Source of the DNA: Ramlibacter henchirensis
GTDB lineage: Bacteria > Pseudomonadota > Gammaproteobacteria > Burkholderiales > Burkholderiaceae_C
Reading direction: 5' to 3'
DNA: 64,000 nucleotides
Assembly (NCBI RefSeq): GCF_004682015.1
Contig: NZ_SMLM01000001.1
Coordinates: 2,418,001-2,482,000, forward strand
Positions 52,675 through 63,621 of the stretch are shown in pieces. A program made the position numbers and the translations under genes. The notes below the pieces were generated by a model that did not search any database, had not been told where the DNA came from, and saw only the letters and a list, made by a program, of their open reading frames with translations. The stretch's first letter is position 1. Each line of letters starts with the position of its first letter.

Positions 52675-53453
52675 GGTGGTGGCATCCCGCCGACGTCGGT
52701 TACGCCACGCGCGGCCTGCTGGTCGACCTGGGCCAGGGTGCGCGCCTGTTCCTGCGGCTGCTCGCCTTGTCCGGCCCCGCGTTGCGGCGCTTCGGGCTGG
52801 TGCGCGACCAGGTCCATTTCCTGGGCAACTATTCGCTGGCGATCATCACGGTCTCGGGCCTGTTCGTCGGCTTCGTGCTCGGGCTGCAGGGCTACTACAC
52901 GCTGCAGCGGTACGGCTCGTCGGAGGCCTTGGGCCTGCTGGTCGCGTTGTCGCTGGTGCGCGAACTCGGCCCGGTCGTCACAGCGCTCCTGTTCGCGGGC
53001 CGCGCCGGCACGTCGCTGACGGCCGAGATCGGTCTCATGAAAGCGGGCGAGCAGCTTTCGGCGATGGAGATGATGGCGGTCGATCCCGTGCGCCGCATCC
53101 TGGCGCCGCGCTTCTGGGGCGGCGTGATCACGATGCCGCTGCTGGCCGCGGTGTTCAGCGCGGTCGGCATCGTCGGCGGCTACGTGGTCGGCGTGCTGCT
53201 GATCGGCGTCGACCCGGGCGCGTTCTGGAGCCAGATGCAGGGCGGCGTGGACGTCTGGCGCGACGTCGGCAATGGCGTCATCAAGAGCCTGGTGTTCGGC
53301 GTCACCGTCACCTTCATCGCATTGCTGCAGGGCTTCGAGGCGCAGCCCACGCCGGAAGGCGTCTCGCGCGCGACGACGCGCACCGTGGTGGCCGGCTCGC
53401 TGGCGGTCCTCGGGCTCGACTTCCTGCTCACGGCGATGATGTTCAGCATCTAG
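52671..53453 (+). CDS. mlaE: Phospholipid transport permease MlaE
   Basis: 260 residues. It is the integral membrane permease of the Mla complex, with about five to six helices. SLVRELGPVVTALLFAGRAG followed by TSLTAEIGLMKAGEQLSAME is the conserved MlaE core, and PRFWGGVITMPLLAAVFSAV and RATTRTVVAGSLAVLGLDFL follow. It starts with ATG overlapping the mlaF stop and ends 11 bases before mlaD. Confidence 0.95.
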   Translation: MRWWHPADVGYATRGLLVDLGQGARLFLRLLALSGPALRRFGLVRDQVHFLGNYSLAIITVSGLFVGFVLGLQGYYTLQRYGSSEALGLLVALSLVRELGPVVTALLFAGRAGTSLTAEIGLMKAGEQLSAMEMMAVDPVRRILAPRFWGGVITMPLLAAVFSAVGIVGGYVVGVLLIGVDPGAFWSQMQGGVDVWRDVGNGVIKSLVFGVTVTFIALLQGFEAQPTPEGVSRATTRTVVAGSLAVLGLDFLLTAMMFSI

Positions 53454-53464
53454 GATGTAGCGAT

Positions 53465-53989
53465 ATGGAACGATCCAAGAACGACGTGTGGGTGGGACTG
53501 TTCGTGCTCGTGGGAGCGGCGGCCCTCCTGTTCCTGGCCCTGCAGTCGGCCAACCTGCTGAGCCTGAGCTTCCAGCCCACCTACCGGGTCACGGCCAAGT
53601 TCGACAACATCGGCGGCCTCAAGCCACAGGCGGCGGTGCGCAGCGCCGGCGTGGTGGTCGGCCGGGTCGAGTCGATCAGCTTCGACGACAAGAGCTACCA
53701 GGCGCGCGTGACGCTCGAACTGGAGCGCCGCTACCAGTTCCCGAAGGACAGCTCGCTGAAGATCCTCACCAGCGGCCTGCTCGGCGAGCAGTACATCGGC
53801 GTGGAGGCCGGCGCCGAAGAGAAGAACCTGGCGCCCGGCGATACGATCACCACCACGCAGTCGGCCGTGGTGCTGGAAAACCTGATCGGGCAGTTCCTCT
53901 ACAACCGCGCCGCCGAAGGCGGCAACAACAACGCTCCGCAGGCGCCCGCCGCACCGGCCCCCAAGAACGCACCGGCGACCAGGAAATGA
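53465..53989 (+). CDS. mlaD: MCE-domain lipid-binding protein MlaD
   Basis: 174 residues. An N-terminal inner-membrane anchor (WVGLFVLVGAAALLFLALQ) leads into an MCE domain (about 37-115) with VTAKFDNIGGLKPQAAVRSA, GVVVGRVESISF and SSLKILTSGLLGEQYIGVEA. MlaD hexamers form the periplasmic lipid channel above MlaFE. The tail is Ala/Pro/Lys-rich. ATG 53465 fits the anchor; longer frames are shadows. The stop overlaps mlaA. Confidence 0.95.
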   Translation: MERSKNDVWVGLFVLVGAAALLFLALQSANLLSLSFQPTYRVTAKFDNIGGLKPQAAVRSAGVVVGRVESISFDDKSYQARVTLELERRYQFPKDSSLKILTSGLLGEQYIGVEAGAEEKNLAPGDTITTTQSAVVLENLIGQFLYNRAAEGGNNNAPQAPAAPAPKNAPATRK

Positions 53990-54807
53990 GAACGGGAATC
54001 CACGCCGGCATGGGCCTGCGCACACTGCTGCTGTCCGCGCTGCTGGCTCTGGCCGGCTGCGCCACCGGGCCGAATGCCAATCCCAACGATCCCCTGGAGC
54101 CTCTGAACCGCGAGGTGTCGAAGTTCAACGAAGGCGTCGACGCGGTGATCCTGAAGCCGGGCGCCACCTTGTACCGCGAGAAGGTGCCGCCGCTGGTGCG
54201 CACCGGCGTGTCCAACTTCTTCGGCAACCTCGGCGACGCCTGGTCGGCCATCAACAGCGCGCTGCAGTTCAAGTTCCAGAACGCGGCCGAGAACTGGATG
54301 CGCTTTTCGACCAACACCTTCCTGGGCCTGGGCGGCATCCTGGACATCGCGAGCGACTTCAACATCGAGCGCCATCGCGAGGACTTCGGCCAGACGCTCG
54401 GACACTGGGGCGTTCCCGCGGGGCCGTACATCGTCCTGCCGTTGCTCGGGCCTTCGACGTTGCGCGACACCCTCGTCCTGCCGATCGACCGGCGCGGCGA
54501 CCCGGTCCGCGACCTGAACCACGCTTCCGAGCGCAACACGCTGTACGTCCTTCGCGCGGTGGACATCCGCGCCAACCTGCTGCGGGCCAGCGACGTGCTC
54601 GAGGGCGCGGCCCTGGACCGCTACAGCTTCATCCGGGATTCCTACCTGCAGCGGCGCCGCGCCGAGATCGGCACCCGTTCCGGGCCGGTGGACAACGACG
54701 GCCAGGAGCCGGAAGAGGACAGCGGCGAGGCCAAGCAGTCGCCGGGAGGCGCGCCCACCGGATCCACGCCGGGCGTTCCCGTCCCGAGCCCCGCGCCCAG
54801 CCGGTAG
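53986..54807 (+). CDS. mlaA: Outer-membrane phospholipid lipoprotein MlaA (VacJ)
   Basis: 273 residues. The lipobox LLSALLALAGC leads to a mature lipoprotein. NDPLEPLNREVSKFNEGVDA is the conserved start of VacJ/MlaA, NFFGNLGDAWSAINSALQFK follows, and GVPAGPYIVLPLLGPSTLRD is the loop that forms the lipid pore in the outer membrane. A Pro/Gly-rich tail follows. It lies between mlaD and mlaC, as in other Burkholderiales, so all Mla parts are in one operon. Confidence 0.95.
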   Translation: MRTGIHAGMGLRTLLLSALLALAGCATGPNANPNDPLEPLNREVSKFNEGVDAVILKPGATLYREKVPPLVRTGVSNFFGNLGDAWSAINSALQFKFQNAAENWMRFSTNTFLGLGGILDIASDFNIERHREDFGQTLGHWGVPAGPYIVLPLLGPSTLRDTLVLPIDRRGDPVRDLNHASERNTLYVLRAVDIRANLLRASDVLEGAALDRYSFIRDSYLQRRRAEIGTRSGPVDNDGQEPEEDSGEAKQSPGGAPTGSTPGVPVPSPAPSR

Positions 54808-54912
54808 AGTTGCATCCGGTTGCAAGCGGCGGCCGGGCTCCGGAACCCGGCCGCAGCCTGGGGTTCCAAACAGCATCGCGGGCCACGTCCCGCTCAAGAA
54901 AGGGTTCGAAGC

Positions 54913-55557
54913 ATGCAAAGACGCTTTTTAGGTCGCCTGGCGGCCGCTTTCCTGGCGCTGGGAGCTCTGGCCGCTGTTCCCCAGGTGGCGCTGGCGGCAG
55001 ACGAGGCGCCGGAGGTGATGATCAAGCGCCTGTCGGATGAGACGCTCGGCGCCATCAAGGCGGACAAGTCGATCCAGTCCGGCGACATCAACAAGATCAT
55101 GGCGCTGGTCGACAGCAAGATCATGCCGAACGTGAACTTCCAGCGCATGACCGCGGCCGCCGTCGGCCCGGCCTGGCGCCAGGCCACGCCGGAGCAGCAG
55201 AAGCGCCTGCAGGAGGAGTTCAAGACGCTGCTGGTGCGCACGTATTCGGGCGCGCTGTCGCAAGTGGACGACCAGGTGATCTCGATCAAGCCGATGCGCG
55301 CGTCGCCGGAGGACAAGGAAGTGGTCGTGCGCACCGAGATCCGCGGCCGCGGCGACCCGATCCAGCTCGATTACCGCCTCGAGAAGACGCCGGGCCAGGG
55401 CGCCGGCTGGAAGATCTACAACCTCAACGTGCTGGGCGTATGGCTGGTGGAAACCTACCGCAGCCAGTTCGCGCAGGAGATCAACGCCAAGGGCGTGGAC
55501 GGCCTGATCGCCTCGCTGGTGGAGCGCAATCGCGCGAACGCCGGCCGCAAGGGCTGA
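54913..55557 (+). CDS. mlaC: Periplasmic phospholipid carrier MlaC
   Basis: 214 residues. Signal peptide (LAAAFLALGALAAVPQVALA) with cleavage after ALA, then the toluene-tolerance Ttg2/MlaC fold: IMALVDSKIMPNVNFQRMT, KRLQEEFKTLLVRTYSGALS and GWKIYNLNVLGVWLVETYRS. It ferries lipids between MlaA and MlaD. AAAGGG lies eight bases before ATG 54913. The TGA overlaps the mlaB ATG by one base (TGATG). Confidence 0.95.
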   Translation: MQRRFLGRLAAAFLALGALAAVPQVALAADEAPEVMIKRLSDETLGAIKADKSIQSGDINKIMALVDSKIMPNVNFQRMTAAAVGPAWRQATPEQQKRLQEEFKTLLVRTYSGALSQVDDQVISIKPMRASPEDKEVVVRTEIRGRGDPIQLDYRLEKTPGQGAGWKIYNLNVLGVWLVETYRSQFAQEINAKGVDGLIASLVERNRANAGRKG

Positions 55558-55832
55558 TGCTGGTCCTGCCCGAGCGCCTGACGCACGCCGACGCGCCGGC
55601 GTGCGTGCGCATGCTGGCGCAGGCGCTGCGCTCGGAAGGGCAGCAGCACGCCATTGCCGACGCGGGAGCGCTGCGCGATTTCGACTCCTCCGCGCTGGCG
55701 GTGCTGCTGGACTGCCGCCGCGAGGCGCTGTCGCTCGGCAAGAACTTCAGCGTGGCCAACATGCCGCCGCGGCTGCGCGAGCTGGCCAGCGTCTACGGCG
55801 TGGGCGAGTTGCTGACGCCCGTGCCGGGCTAG
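55557..55832 (+). CDS. mlaB: STAS-domain subunit MlaB
   Basis: 91 residues of the STAS fold, which binds MlaF and tunes its ATPase. GALRDFDSSALAVLLDCRRE is the conserved phosphorylatable-Ser/Asp loop, and NMPPRLRELASVYGVGELL the C-terminal helix. The ATG overlaps the mlaC stop. It is the last Mla gene; 64 bases separate it from the ABC-2 genes. Confidence 0.9.
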   Translation: MLVLPERLTHADAPACVRMLAQALRSEGQQHAIADAGALRDFDSSALAVLLDCRREALSLGKNFSVANMPPRLRELASVYGVGELLTPVPG

Positions 55833-55896
55833 GCCGAGGGCTTTGACCGGCCCGGCGGCGGCCCGGCGAGGGCACCGCCTAAAATCGCGGGCTCCC

Positions 55897-56820
55897 ATGC
55901 CCGCCATCTCGTTCCAGTCCGTCTCCAAGACCTTCCCCTCGGCGCGTGGCAAGCTCACCGCGCTGGACCACGTCACCTTCGACATCGAGGAGGGCGAGTT
56001 CTTCGGGCTGCTGGGCCCCAACGGCGCGGGCAAGACCACCCTGATCAGCATCCTGGCCGGCCTGGCGCGCGCCACGTCGGGCCGAGTGTCCGTGCGCGGC
56101 CACGACGTGCAGGCCGAGTACGCCAATGCGCGCCGGCAGCTCGGCGTGGTGCCGCAGGAGCTGGTTTTCGACCCCTTCTTCACGGTACGCGAGGCGCTGC
56201 GCATCCAGTCCGGCTATTTCGGCGTTCGCAACAACGAAGCCTGGATCACCGAGCTGCTGGAGAGCCTGGGGCTGGCCGACAAGTCCCACGCCAACATGCG
56301 GCAGCTGTCCGGCGGCATGAAGCGGCGCGTGCTGGTGGCGCAGGCCCTGGTGCACAAACCGCCCGTAATCGTGCTGGACGAGCCCACGGCCGGCGTCGAC
56401 GTGGAACTGCGCCAGACCCTCTGGCAGTTCATCGCACGCCTGAACCGGCAGGGCCACACGGTGCTGCTCACGACGCACTACCTGGAAGAAGCCGAGGCGC
56501 TGTGCAACCGGATCGCCATGCTCAAGACGGGCAGGGTGGTGGCGCTGGAGCGCACCAGCGACCTGCTCAAGGCCGCGTCCAGCAACGTGCTGCGCTTCAA
56601 GATGGACAGCCAGCTGCCCGCGGAATTCGCCCACAAGGCGCGCGTCACCGGCCGCATCGTGCAACTGCCCGCCCATGACGCCCACGAGATCGAGGACTAC
56701 CTGGCCGCCATCCGCCGCGCGGGCCTGCGCGTCGAGGACGTGGAGATCCGCAAAGCCGACCTGGAGGACGTTTTCCTCGACGTGATGTCGGCCAAGTACC
56801 AGCAGAGGGTGGCGGTATGA
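55897..56820 (+). CDS. ABC-2 type exporter ATPase (YadG-like)
   Basis: 307 residues. Walker A is GLLGPNGAGKTTLISILAG, signature LSGGMKRRVLVAQAL, Walker B VIVLDEPTAGVD, switch LTTHYLEEAEAL. The C-terminal extension with DVEIRKADLEDVFLDVMS is typical of drug or polysaccharide exporter ATPases like YadG. ATG 55897 is chosen because TAAAAT (55880-55885) lies 11 bases before it and the 18 codons upstream look non-coding. It overlaps its permease gene (ATGA). Confidence 0.88.
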   Translation: MPAISFQSVSKTFPSARGKLTALDHVTFDIEEGEFFGLLGPNGAGKTTLISILAGLARATSGRVSVRGHDVQAEYANARRQLGVVPQELVFDPFFTVREALRIQSGYFGVRNNEAWITELLESLGLADKSHANMRQLSGGMKRRVLVAQALVHKPPVIVLDEPTAGVDVELRQTLWQFIARLNRQGHTVLLTTHYLEEAEALCNRIAMLKTGRVVALERTSDLLKAASSNVLRFKMDSQLPAEFAHKARVTGRIVQLPAHDAHEIEDYLAAIRRAGLRVEDVEIRKADLEDVFLDVMSAKYQQRVAV

Positions 56821-57581
56821 CCGCGATGGGTGGCTGGCAGACGCTGCTGTACAAGGAGATCCTGCGGTTCTGGAAGGTGAGCTTCCAGACCGTCGCCGCG
56901 CCGGTGCTCACCGCCATCCTGTACCTGCTGATCTTCGGGCACGTGCTGGAGGATCACGTGAAGGTGTACGACAGCATCAGCTACACCGCGTTCCTCGTGC
57001 CCGGCCTGGTGATGATGAGCGTGCTGCAGAACGCCTTCGCCAACAGCTCCTCGTCCCTGATCCAGAGCAAGATCATGGGCAACCTGGTCTTCGTGCTGCT
57101 CACGCCGCTGTCGCACTGGAGCTGGTTCATCGCCTATGTGGGGTCGTCCATCGCGCGCGGGCTGGCCGTGGGCCTGGGCGTGTTCGTCGTCACGGCCTGG
57201 TTCGGGCGCCCGAGCTTCGTGGCGCCGCAGTGGATCCTGGTGTTCGCGATCCTCGGCGCCGGCATGCTGGGCGCGCTCGGCCTGATCGCCGGCCTCTGGG
57301 CCGAGAAGTTCGACCAGATGGCGGCCTTCCAGAACTTCCTCATCATGCCGATGACGTTCCTGTCCGGCGTGTTCTATTCGATCCACTCGCTGCCGGAGTT
57401 CTGGCAGCGCGTGAGCCACCTCAATCCGTTCTTCTACATGATCGACGGCTTCCGCTACGGCTTCTTCGGCGTGAGCGACGTGTCGCCCTGGCTCAGCCTG
57501 GCGATCGTCGCAAGCGCGATGCTGGTCGTGAGCGCGATCGCGATCCACCTGCTTCGCATCGGCTACAAGATCAGGGGCTAG
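56817..57581 (+). CDS. ABC-2 type exporter permease (YadH-like)
   Basis: 254 residues with about six membrane helices. FQTVAAPVLTAILYLLIFG starts the ABC-2 permease, SSSLIQSKIMGNLVFVLLTP is the conserved cytoplasmic helix, and FLSGVFYSIHSLPEFWQRV with HLNPFFYMIDGFRYGFFG is the ABC-2 signature. It pairs with the upstream ATPase. The two lie between mlaB and ibaG-murA; the substrate is unknown. A palindromic interspersed repeat follows the stop. Confidence 0.9.
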   Translation: MTAMGGWQTLLYKEILRFWKVSFQTVAAPVLTAILYLLIFGHVLEDHVKVYDSISYTAFLVPGLVMMSVLQNAFANSSSSLIQSKIMGNLVFVLLTPLSHWSWFIAYVGSSIARGLAVGLGVFVVTAWFGRPSFVAPQWILVFAILGAGMLGALGLIAGLWAEKFDQMAAFQNFLIMPMTFLSGVFYSIHSLPEFWQRVSHLNPFFYMIDGFRYGFFGVSDVSPWLSLAIVASAMLVVSAIAIHLLRIGYKIRG

Positions 57582-57589
57582 CAATGTTG

Positions 57590-57667
57590 GCCCCCACCCT
57601 CCTCACTATCGTTCCTCGCTGCCCCCCGAGGGGGCTGGGCCTCCTAGGGGCGGCCCGTCGGAGGCCC
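57590..57667. repeat. Comamonadaceae-type GC-rich palindromic intergenic repeat
   Basis: It contains CCCC-CGAG-GGGG (57623-57634) and GGGCCTCC (57637-57644) pairing with GGAGGCCC (57660-57667). The CCCCCCGAGGGGGCTGGGCC core looks like a repeat seen many times in Comamonadaceae genomes, as I recall it. It lies between the ABC permease and the ibaG gene and may act as a transcription end. Confidence 0.5.
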
Positions 57668-57669
57668 GT

Positions 57670-57915
57670 ATGACTGCCTCGGAACTGCGCTCCCTCATCG
57701 CCGCGGGCCTGCCCTGCGAGCACCTCGAAGTCGACGGCGACGGCCGCCACTGGTCGGCCGTGATCGTCTCGGCCGAGTTCGAGGGCAAGCGGGCCATCCA
57801 GCGCCACCAGCGGGTCTACGCCACCCTGGGTGCGAGAATGCACACGGACGAGGTGCACGCGCTGTCGATGAGGACGTACACGCCCGCCGAATGGGCGTCC
57901 ACCCCACATCCCTGA
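57670..57915 (+). CDS. ibaG: BolA-family protein IbaG
   Basis: 81 residues of the BolA/IbaG family, which binds 2Fe-2S clusters with monothiol glutaredoxins. CEHLEVDGDGRHWSAVIVSA is the conserved core, and GKRAIQRHQRVYATLGARM the recognition helix with its invariant His. Its position just before murA and after the mla genes is conserved in proteobacteria, which supports the name. Five bases separate it from murA. Confidence 0.93.
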   Translation: MTASELRSLIAAGLPCEHLEVDGDGRHWSAVIVSAEFEGKRAIQRHQRVYATLGARMHTDEVHALSMRTYTPAEWASTPHP

Positions 57916-57920
57916 CCTGA

Positions 57921-59185
<1,265 letters not shown>

Positions 59186-59189
<4 letters not shown>

Positions 59190-59836
59190 CCATTACGCTC
59201 GCGCTCTCCAAGGGCCGCATCTTCGACGAGACGATGCCGCTGCTGCAGGCCGCGGGCATCCGCGTGCTCGAAGACCCGGAGAAGTCGCGCAAGCTGATCC
59301 TGCCCACGAACCGCGCTGAGTTGCGCGTGGTCCTCGTTCGGGCCACCGACGTGCCGACGTACGTGCAGTACGGCGGCGCGGACCTCGGCGTGACCGGCCT
59401 GGACACGCTGATCGAGCACGGCGGCCAGGGCCTGTACCAGCCTCTCGACCTGGACATTGCGCGTTGCCGCGTCAGCGTGGCCGTGCGCTCCGACTTCGAC
59501 TACGCCAGCGCCGTGCGCCAGGGCTCGCGCCTGCGCGTGGCCACCAAGTACGTGTCCATCGCGCGCGAGTTCTTCGCGGCCAAGGGCGTGCACGTCGACC
59601 TGATCAAGCTGTACGGCAGCATGGAACTGGCGCCGCTCACCGGCTTGGCCGACGCCATCGTGGACCTGGTCTCCACCGGCGGCACGCTCAAGGCCAACCA
59701 GCTGGTGGAGGTCGAGCGCATCATGGACATCAGCTCGCGCCTGGTGGTCAACCAGGCCGCGCTCAAGCTCAAGCAGGCCCCGATCCGGGAGCTGATCGAC
59801 GCCTTCTCGCGCGCCTCGGCGGCGCAGCCCTCGTGA
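59186..59836 (+). CDS. hisG: ATP phosphoribosyltransferase, short form (HisG-S)
   Basis: 216 residues, the short HisG that lacks the C-terminal regulatory domain and needs HisZ as a partner. [20 protein letters not shown] starts it and [20 protein letters not shown] is the conserved PRPP-binding loop. It catalyses the first step of histidine synthesis. HisZ is not in this window. It overlaps murA by four bases and hisD by one (TGATG). Confidence 0.96.
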
Positions 59837-61155
59837 TGGTCTTGCAAGCCCGCCCCCTTCGCCTGTCCACCGCCGACGCCGGTTTCGAAGCTGCCTTTGA
59901 GGCGCGGCTGCATTGGTCGGCGGACACGGACGCGCAGGTTGAGCAGGCCGTGACGGACATCCTCGAAGCGGTGCGCAAGCGAGGCGACGAGGCGGTGCTG
60001 GAGTTCACCCGCCGCTTCGACCGGCTGCAGGCGCCTTCGATGGCTGCGCTGGAGCTCAAGCCCGCCGAACTGAAGGCCGCGTTCGAGTCGCTGCCTGCCG
60101 CGCAGCGCTCCGCCCTCGAGACCGCTGCGGCCCGCGTGCGCAGCTACCACGAGGCGCAGAAGCAGGCCAACGGCCAGGGCTGGAGCTATCGCGACGCCGA
60201 CGGCACGCTGCTCGGCCAGAAGGTCACGCCGCTGGACCGCGTCGGCATCTATGTGCCCGGGGGCAAGGCGGCCTACCCGTCCTCGGTGCTGATGAACGCG
60301 ATCCCGGCGCATGTCGCGGGCGTCGGCGAGATCATCATGGTGGTGCCCACGCCGGGCGGCGAGAAGAACCCGCTGGTGCTGGCCGCGGCGCACGTCGGGG
60401 GCGTGCACCGCGCGTTCACGGTCGGTGGCGCCCAGGCCATCGGCGCACTCGCTTACGGAACGAAGACGGTGCCGCGCGTCGACAAGATCACCGGACCGGG
60501 AAACGCGTATGTCGCGAGCGCCAAGCGGCGCGTCTTCGGCCTGGTCGGCATCGACATGATCGCCGGCCCGAGCGAGATCCTCGTGCTGGCCGACGGCAGC
60601 ACGCCCGCCGACTGGGTGGCGATGGACCTGTTCTCCCAGGCCGAGCACGACGAACTCGCGCAGAGCATCCTGCTGTGCCCCGACGCCGGCTACATCGACC
60701 GCGTGCAGCAGGAGATCGATCGCCTCCTGCCGGAGATGCCGCGCGCCGAGATCATCGCCAGGTCCCTGAGTGGCCGCGGCGCCCTGATCCGCACGCGCGA
60801 CATGGCGCAGGCCTGCGAGATCAGCAACCGCATCGCGCCGGAGCACCTGGAGATTGCGAGCACCGAGCCGCACCGCTGGGAGCCGCTGCTCAAGCACGCC
60901 GGCGCGATCTTCCTGGGCGGCTACACCAGCGAGAGCCTGGGCGACTACTGCGCCGGCCCCAACCACGTGCTGCCCACCAGCAGCACCGCGCGCTTCTCCA
61001 GCCCGCTCGGCGTGTACGACTTCCAGAAACGCAGCAGCCTGATCGAGGTGAGCGAAGCCGGCGCGCAGTCGCTGGGCCGAGTAGCCGCCACGCTCGCCCA
61101 TGGCGAAGGCCTGCAGGCGCATGCGCGGGCCGCCGAGATGAGGATCAAGCCATGA
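59836..61155 (+). CDS. hisD: Histidinol dehydrogenase
   Basis: 439 residues. The NAD-dependent enzyme performs the last two steps of histidine synthesis. [20 protein letters not shown] and [20 protein letters not shown] with [14 protein letters not shown] are the zinc and substrate loops; [14 protein letters not shown] holds the catalytic Glu-His region, and [11 protein letters not shown] follows. ATG 59836 overlaps the hisG stop; the longer upstream frame is a shadow of hisG. Confidence 0.97.
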   Translation: MVLQARPLRLSTADAGFEAAFEARLHWSADTDAQVEQAVTDILEAVRKRGDEAVLEFTRRFDRLQAPSMAALELKPAELKAAFESLPAAQRSALETAAARVRSYHEAQKQANGQGWSYRDADGTLLGQKVTPLDRVGIYVPGGKAAYPSSVLMNAIPAHVAGVGEIIMVVPTPGGEKNPLVLAAAHVGGVHRAFTVGGAQAIGALAYGTKTVPRVDKITGPGNAYVASAKRRVFGLVGIDMIAGPSEILVLADGSTPADWVAMDLFSQAEHDELAQSILLCPDAGYIDRVQQEIDRLLPEMPRAEIIARSLSGRGALIRTRDMAQACEISNRIAPEHLEIASTEPHRWEPLLKHAGAIFLGGYTSESLGDYCAGPNHVLPTSSTARFSSPLGVYDFQKRSSLIEVSEAGAQSLGRVAATLAHGEGLQAHARAAEMRIKP

Positions 61156-62231
61156 GCGCCGCACTGCCGCCGCGGCTCGCACGTTTGATCCGCCAGGACG
61201 TGCAGGGCATGCACGCCTACGCCGTCCAGCCCTCGGAGGGCATGGTCAAGCTCGATGCGATGGAGAACCCGCATCGCCTCTCGCCGGCGCTCCAGCGCGA
61301 GCTCGGCGAACGGCTCGGGGCGGTGGCGCTGAACCGCTACCCGGGCCAGCGCGTCGAGACGCTGCGTCAAGCCCTCGCAACGTATGCGAAGGTGCCGGAG
61401 GGCTTCGACCTGATGCTGGGCAACGGCTCCGACGAGCTGATCTCGATGCTGGCCATGGCCTGCGACGTGCCGGGCGCGAGCATCCTTGCACCGGTGCCGG
61501 GCTTCGTGATGTACGGCATGAGCGCGCAGCTGCAGGGGCTGAAGTTCATTCCGGTGGATCTCACGCCGGACTTCGAGCTGGACGAGCGCGCGATGCTGGC
61601 GGCCATCGAACAGCACCAGCCCTCGATCATCTACATCGCCTACCCCAACAACCCGACAGCCAATCTGTGGGACGATGCGGTGATCGAGCGCATCGTGCAG
61701 GCCGCGCCGGGGCTGGTCGTGATCGACGAGGCCTACCAGCCGTTCGCCAGCCGCAGCTACGCCGACCGGATCACCCGCCACGGGCACGTGCTGCTGATGC
61801 GCACGCTGAGCAAGTTCGGCCTCGCCGGCGTCCGCATCGGCTACCTCATCGGTCCTGCGGCGCTGATCGCCCAGATCGACAAGGTGCGCCCGCCGTACAA
61901 CATCAGCGTGCTCAACTGCGAGGCCGCGCTGTTCGCGCTTGAGCACGCCGACGTGTTCGACGAGCAGGCGGCGCAACTGCGGCGCGAGCGCGGGCTGCTG
62001 CTCGAGCGCCTGGCCGCTCTGCCGAACGTGAAGGCCTGGCGCAGCGACGCCAACATGGTCCTGGTGCGGGTGCCCGATGCCGACCGCGCCTTCCAGGGAA
62101 TGAAGGCGCGCGGCGTGCTCGTCAAGAACGTTTCTAAAATGCATCCACTGCTGGCCAACTGCCTGCGCCTGACCGTCGGCACCGCCGACGACAACGCGCA
62201 GATGCTCCAAGCCCTGCAGACATCCTTATGA
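61152..62231 (+). CDS. hisC: Histidinol-phosphate aminotransferase
   Basis: 359 residues of PLP fold type [11 protein letters not shown] and [14 protein letters not shown] line the cofactor pocket, and Lys221 in [18 protein letters not shown] is the PLP-binding lysine. It converts imidazole-acetol phosphate to histidinol phosphate. The ATG overlaps the hisD stop. Confidence 0.96.
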   Translation: MSAALPPRLARLIRQDVQGMHAYAVQPSEGMVKLDAMENPHRLSPALQRELGERLGAVALNRYPGQRVETLRQALATYAKVPEGFDLMLGNGSDELISMLAMACDVPGASILAPVPGFVMYGMSAQLQGLKFIPVDLTPDFELDERAMLAAIEQHQPSIIYIAYPNNPTANLWDDAVIERIVQAAPGLVVIDEAYQPFASRSYADRITRHGHVLLMRTLSKFGLAGVRIGYLIGPAALIAQIDKVRPPYNISVLNCEAALFALEHADVFDEQAAQLRRERGLLLERLAALPNVKAWRSDANMVLVRVPDADRAFQGMKARGVLVKNVSKMHPLLANCLRLTVGTADDNAQMLQALQTSL

Positions 62232-62286
62232 GACGCCGGGCCGCTCCCAAGTCGAATACCGCAGCGCGTAGCGCGAAGGATTACTG

Positions 62287-62883
62287 ATGCTCACCGCGCG
62301 CACCGCCGAGATCACCCGCAACACCGCCGAGACCCGCATCACCGTGCGCGTCAACCTCGACGGCACGGGCCAGGCCCGCCTGGCCACCGGCATCGGCTTC
62401 TTCGACCACATGCTCGACCAGATCGCCCGGCACGGGATGGTCGACCTCGACGTCGAAGCCAAGGGCGACCTGCACATCGACGGCCACCACACGGTCGAGG
62501 ACGTGGGCATCACGATCGGCCAGGCCGTGGCCAAGGCCATCGGCGACAAAAAAGGCATCCGCCGCTACGGCCATGCCTACGTGCCGCTGGACGAGGCGCT
62601 GTCGCGCGTGGTCATCGACTTCTCCGGCCGGCCGGGGCTTGTCATGAACGTGCCATTCAAGAGCGGGATGATCGGCAGCTTCGACACCCAGCTCGCGCAC
62701 GAGTTCTTCCAGGGTTTCGCCAACCATGCGTTCGTCACCCTGCACATCGACAACCTGCGCGGCGAGAACGCCCACCACCAGTGCGAGACGGTGTTCAAGG
62801 CCTTCGCCCGCGCGCTGCGCGCGGCGGTGGAGCTGGACCCGCGCGCGGCGGGCACCATTCCTTCGACGAAGGGCTCGCTCTGA
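62287..62883 (+). CDS. hisB: Imidazoleglycerol-phosphate dehydratase
   Basis: 198 residues. The His/Glu manganese sites are in [26 protein letters not shown] and [17 protein letters not shown]. It is the monofunctional dehydratase without the phosphatase domain seen in enterobacteria, so histidinol phosphatase must be encoded elsewhere. AAGGA lies six bases before ATG 62287. The 55-base gap after hisC has no obvious signal. Confidence 0.97.
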   Translation: MLTARTAEITRNTAETRITVRVNLDGTGQARLATGIGFFDHMLDQIARHGMVDLDVEAKGDLHIDGHHTVEDVGITIGQAVAKAIGDKKGIRRYGHAYVPLDEALSRVVIDFSGRPGLVMNVPFKSGMIGSFDTQLAHEFFQGFANHAFVTLHIDNLRGENAHHQCETVFKAFARALRAAVELDPRAAGTIPSTKGSL

Positions 62884-62919
62884 TGCACTTGTCCCGGGCC
62901 GGGCGCACGGGCACTTGAG

Positions 62920-63564
62920 ATGAAAACGGTAGCGGTCGTCGATTACGGCATGGGCAACCTGCGTTCGGTTTCGCAGGCGGTGCTGCATGCCGCCCAGGAC
63001 TCGGGCTTCAAGGCCCTGATCACCTCGCGCGCCGAGGAAGTCCGCGCGGCCGAACGCGTCGTGCTGCCGGGGCAGGGCGCGATGCCCGACTGCATGCGCG
63101 AGCTGCGCGACTCGGGCCTGCTGCCCGCCGTGCTCGAGGCGGCCGCAAGCAAGCCGCTGTTCGGCGTCTGCGTCGGCATGCAGATGCTGCTGGATCGCAG
63201 CGAGGAGGGCCCGAGCGAAGGCTTGGGCCTGATCCCCGGCGAGGTGAAGCGGTTCGAGCTGGCCGGCCGCCTGCAGGCCGACGGCAGCCGCTTCAAGGTG
63301 CCGCAAATGGGATGGAACGCCGTGTGGCAGGCGCAGCCGCATCCGATGTGGGGCGGCATCGCCGACGGCGCATGGTTCTATTTCGTCCACAGCTTCTACG
63401 CCCGGCCGTCGGAAGCGCGCCACAGCGCGGGCGAGGCCGACTATGGCGGCCGCTTTACCGCCGCGCTGGCCCGCGATAATATTTTTGCGACCCAGTTCCA
63501 CCCCGAGAAAAGCGCTGACGCAGGCCTCGCCCTCTATCGGAATTTCCTTCGCTGGAACCCCTGA
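62920..63564 (+). CDS. hisH: Imidazole glycerol phosphate synthase, glutaminase subunit HisH
   Basis: 214 residues of the class I glutamine amidotransferase. [19 protein letters not shown] starts it. The nucleophile Cys84 is in [13 protein letters not shown], and the His-Glu pair is in [12 protein letters not shown]. It supplies ammonia to HisF, which is beyond the window. Ribosome site is weak. hisA follows after 57 bases. Confidence 0.96.
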   Translation: MKTVAVVDYGMGNLRSVSQAVLHAAQDSGFKALITSRAEEVRAAERVVLPGQGAMPDCMRELRDSGLLPAVLEAAASKPLFGVCVGMQMLLDRSEEGPSEGLGLIPGEVKRFELAGRLQADGSRFKVPQMGWNAVWQAQPHPMWGGIADGAWFYFVHSFYARPSEARHSAGEADYGGRFTAALARDNIFATQFHPEKSADAGLALYRNFLRWNP

Positions 63565-63621
63565 CGCCCCACAGGCATCGTCCGCAGTCCGGCCCTCCCA
63601 ACGCCGCATTCCCCCTCCTCC

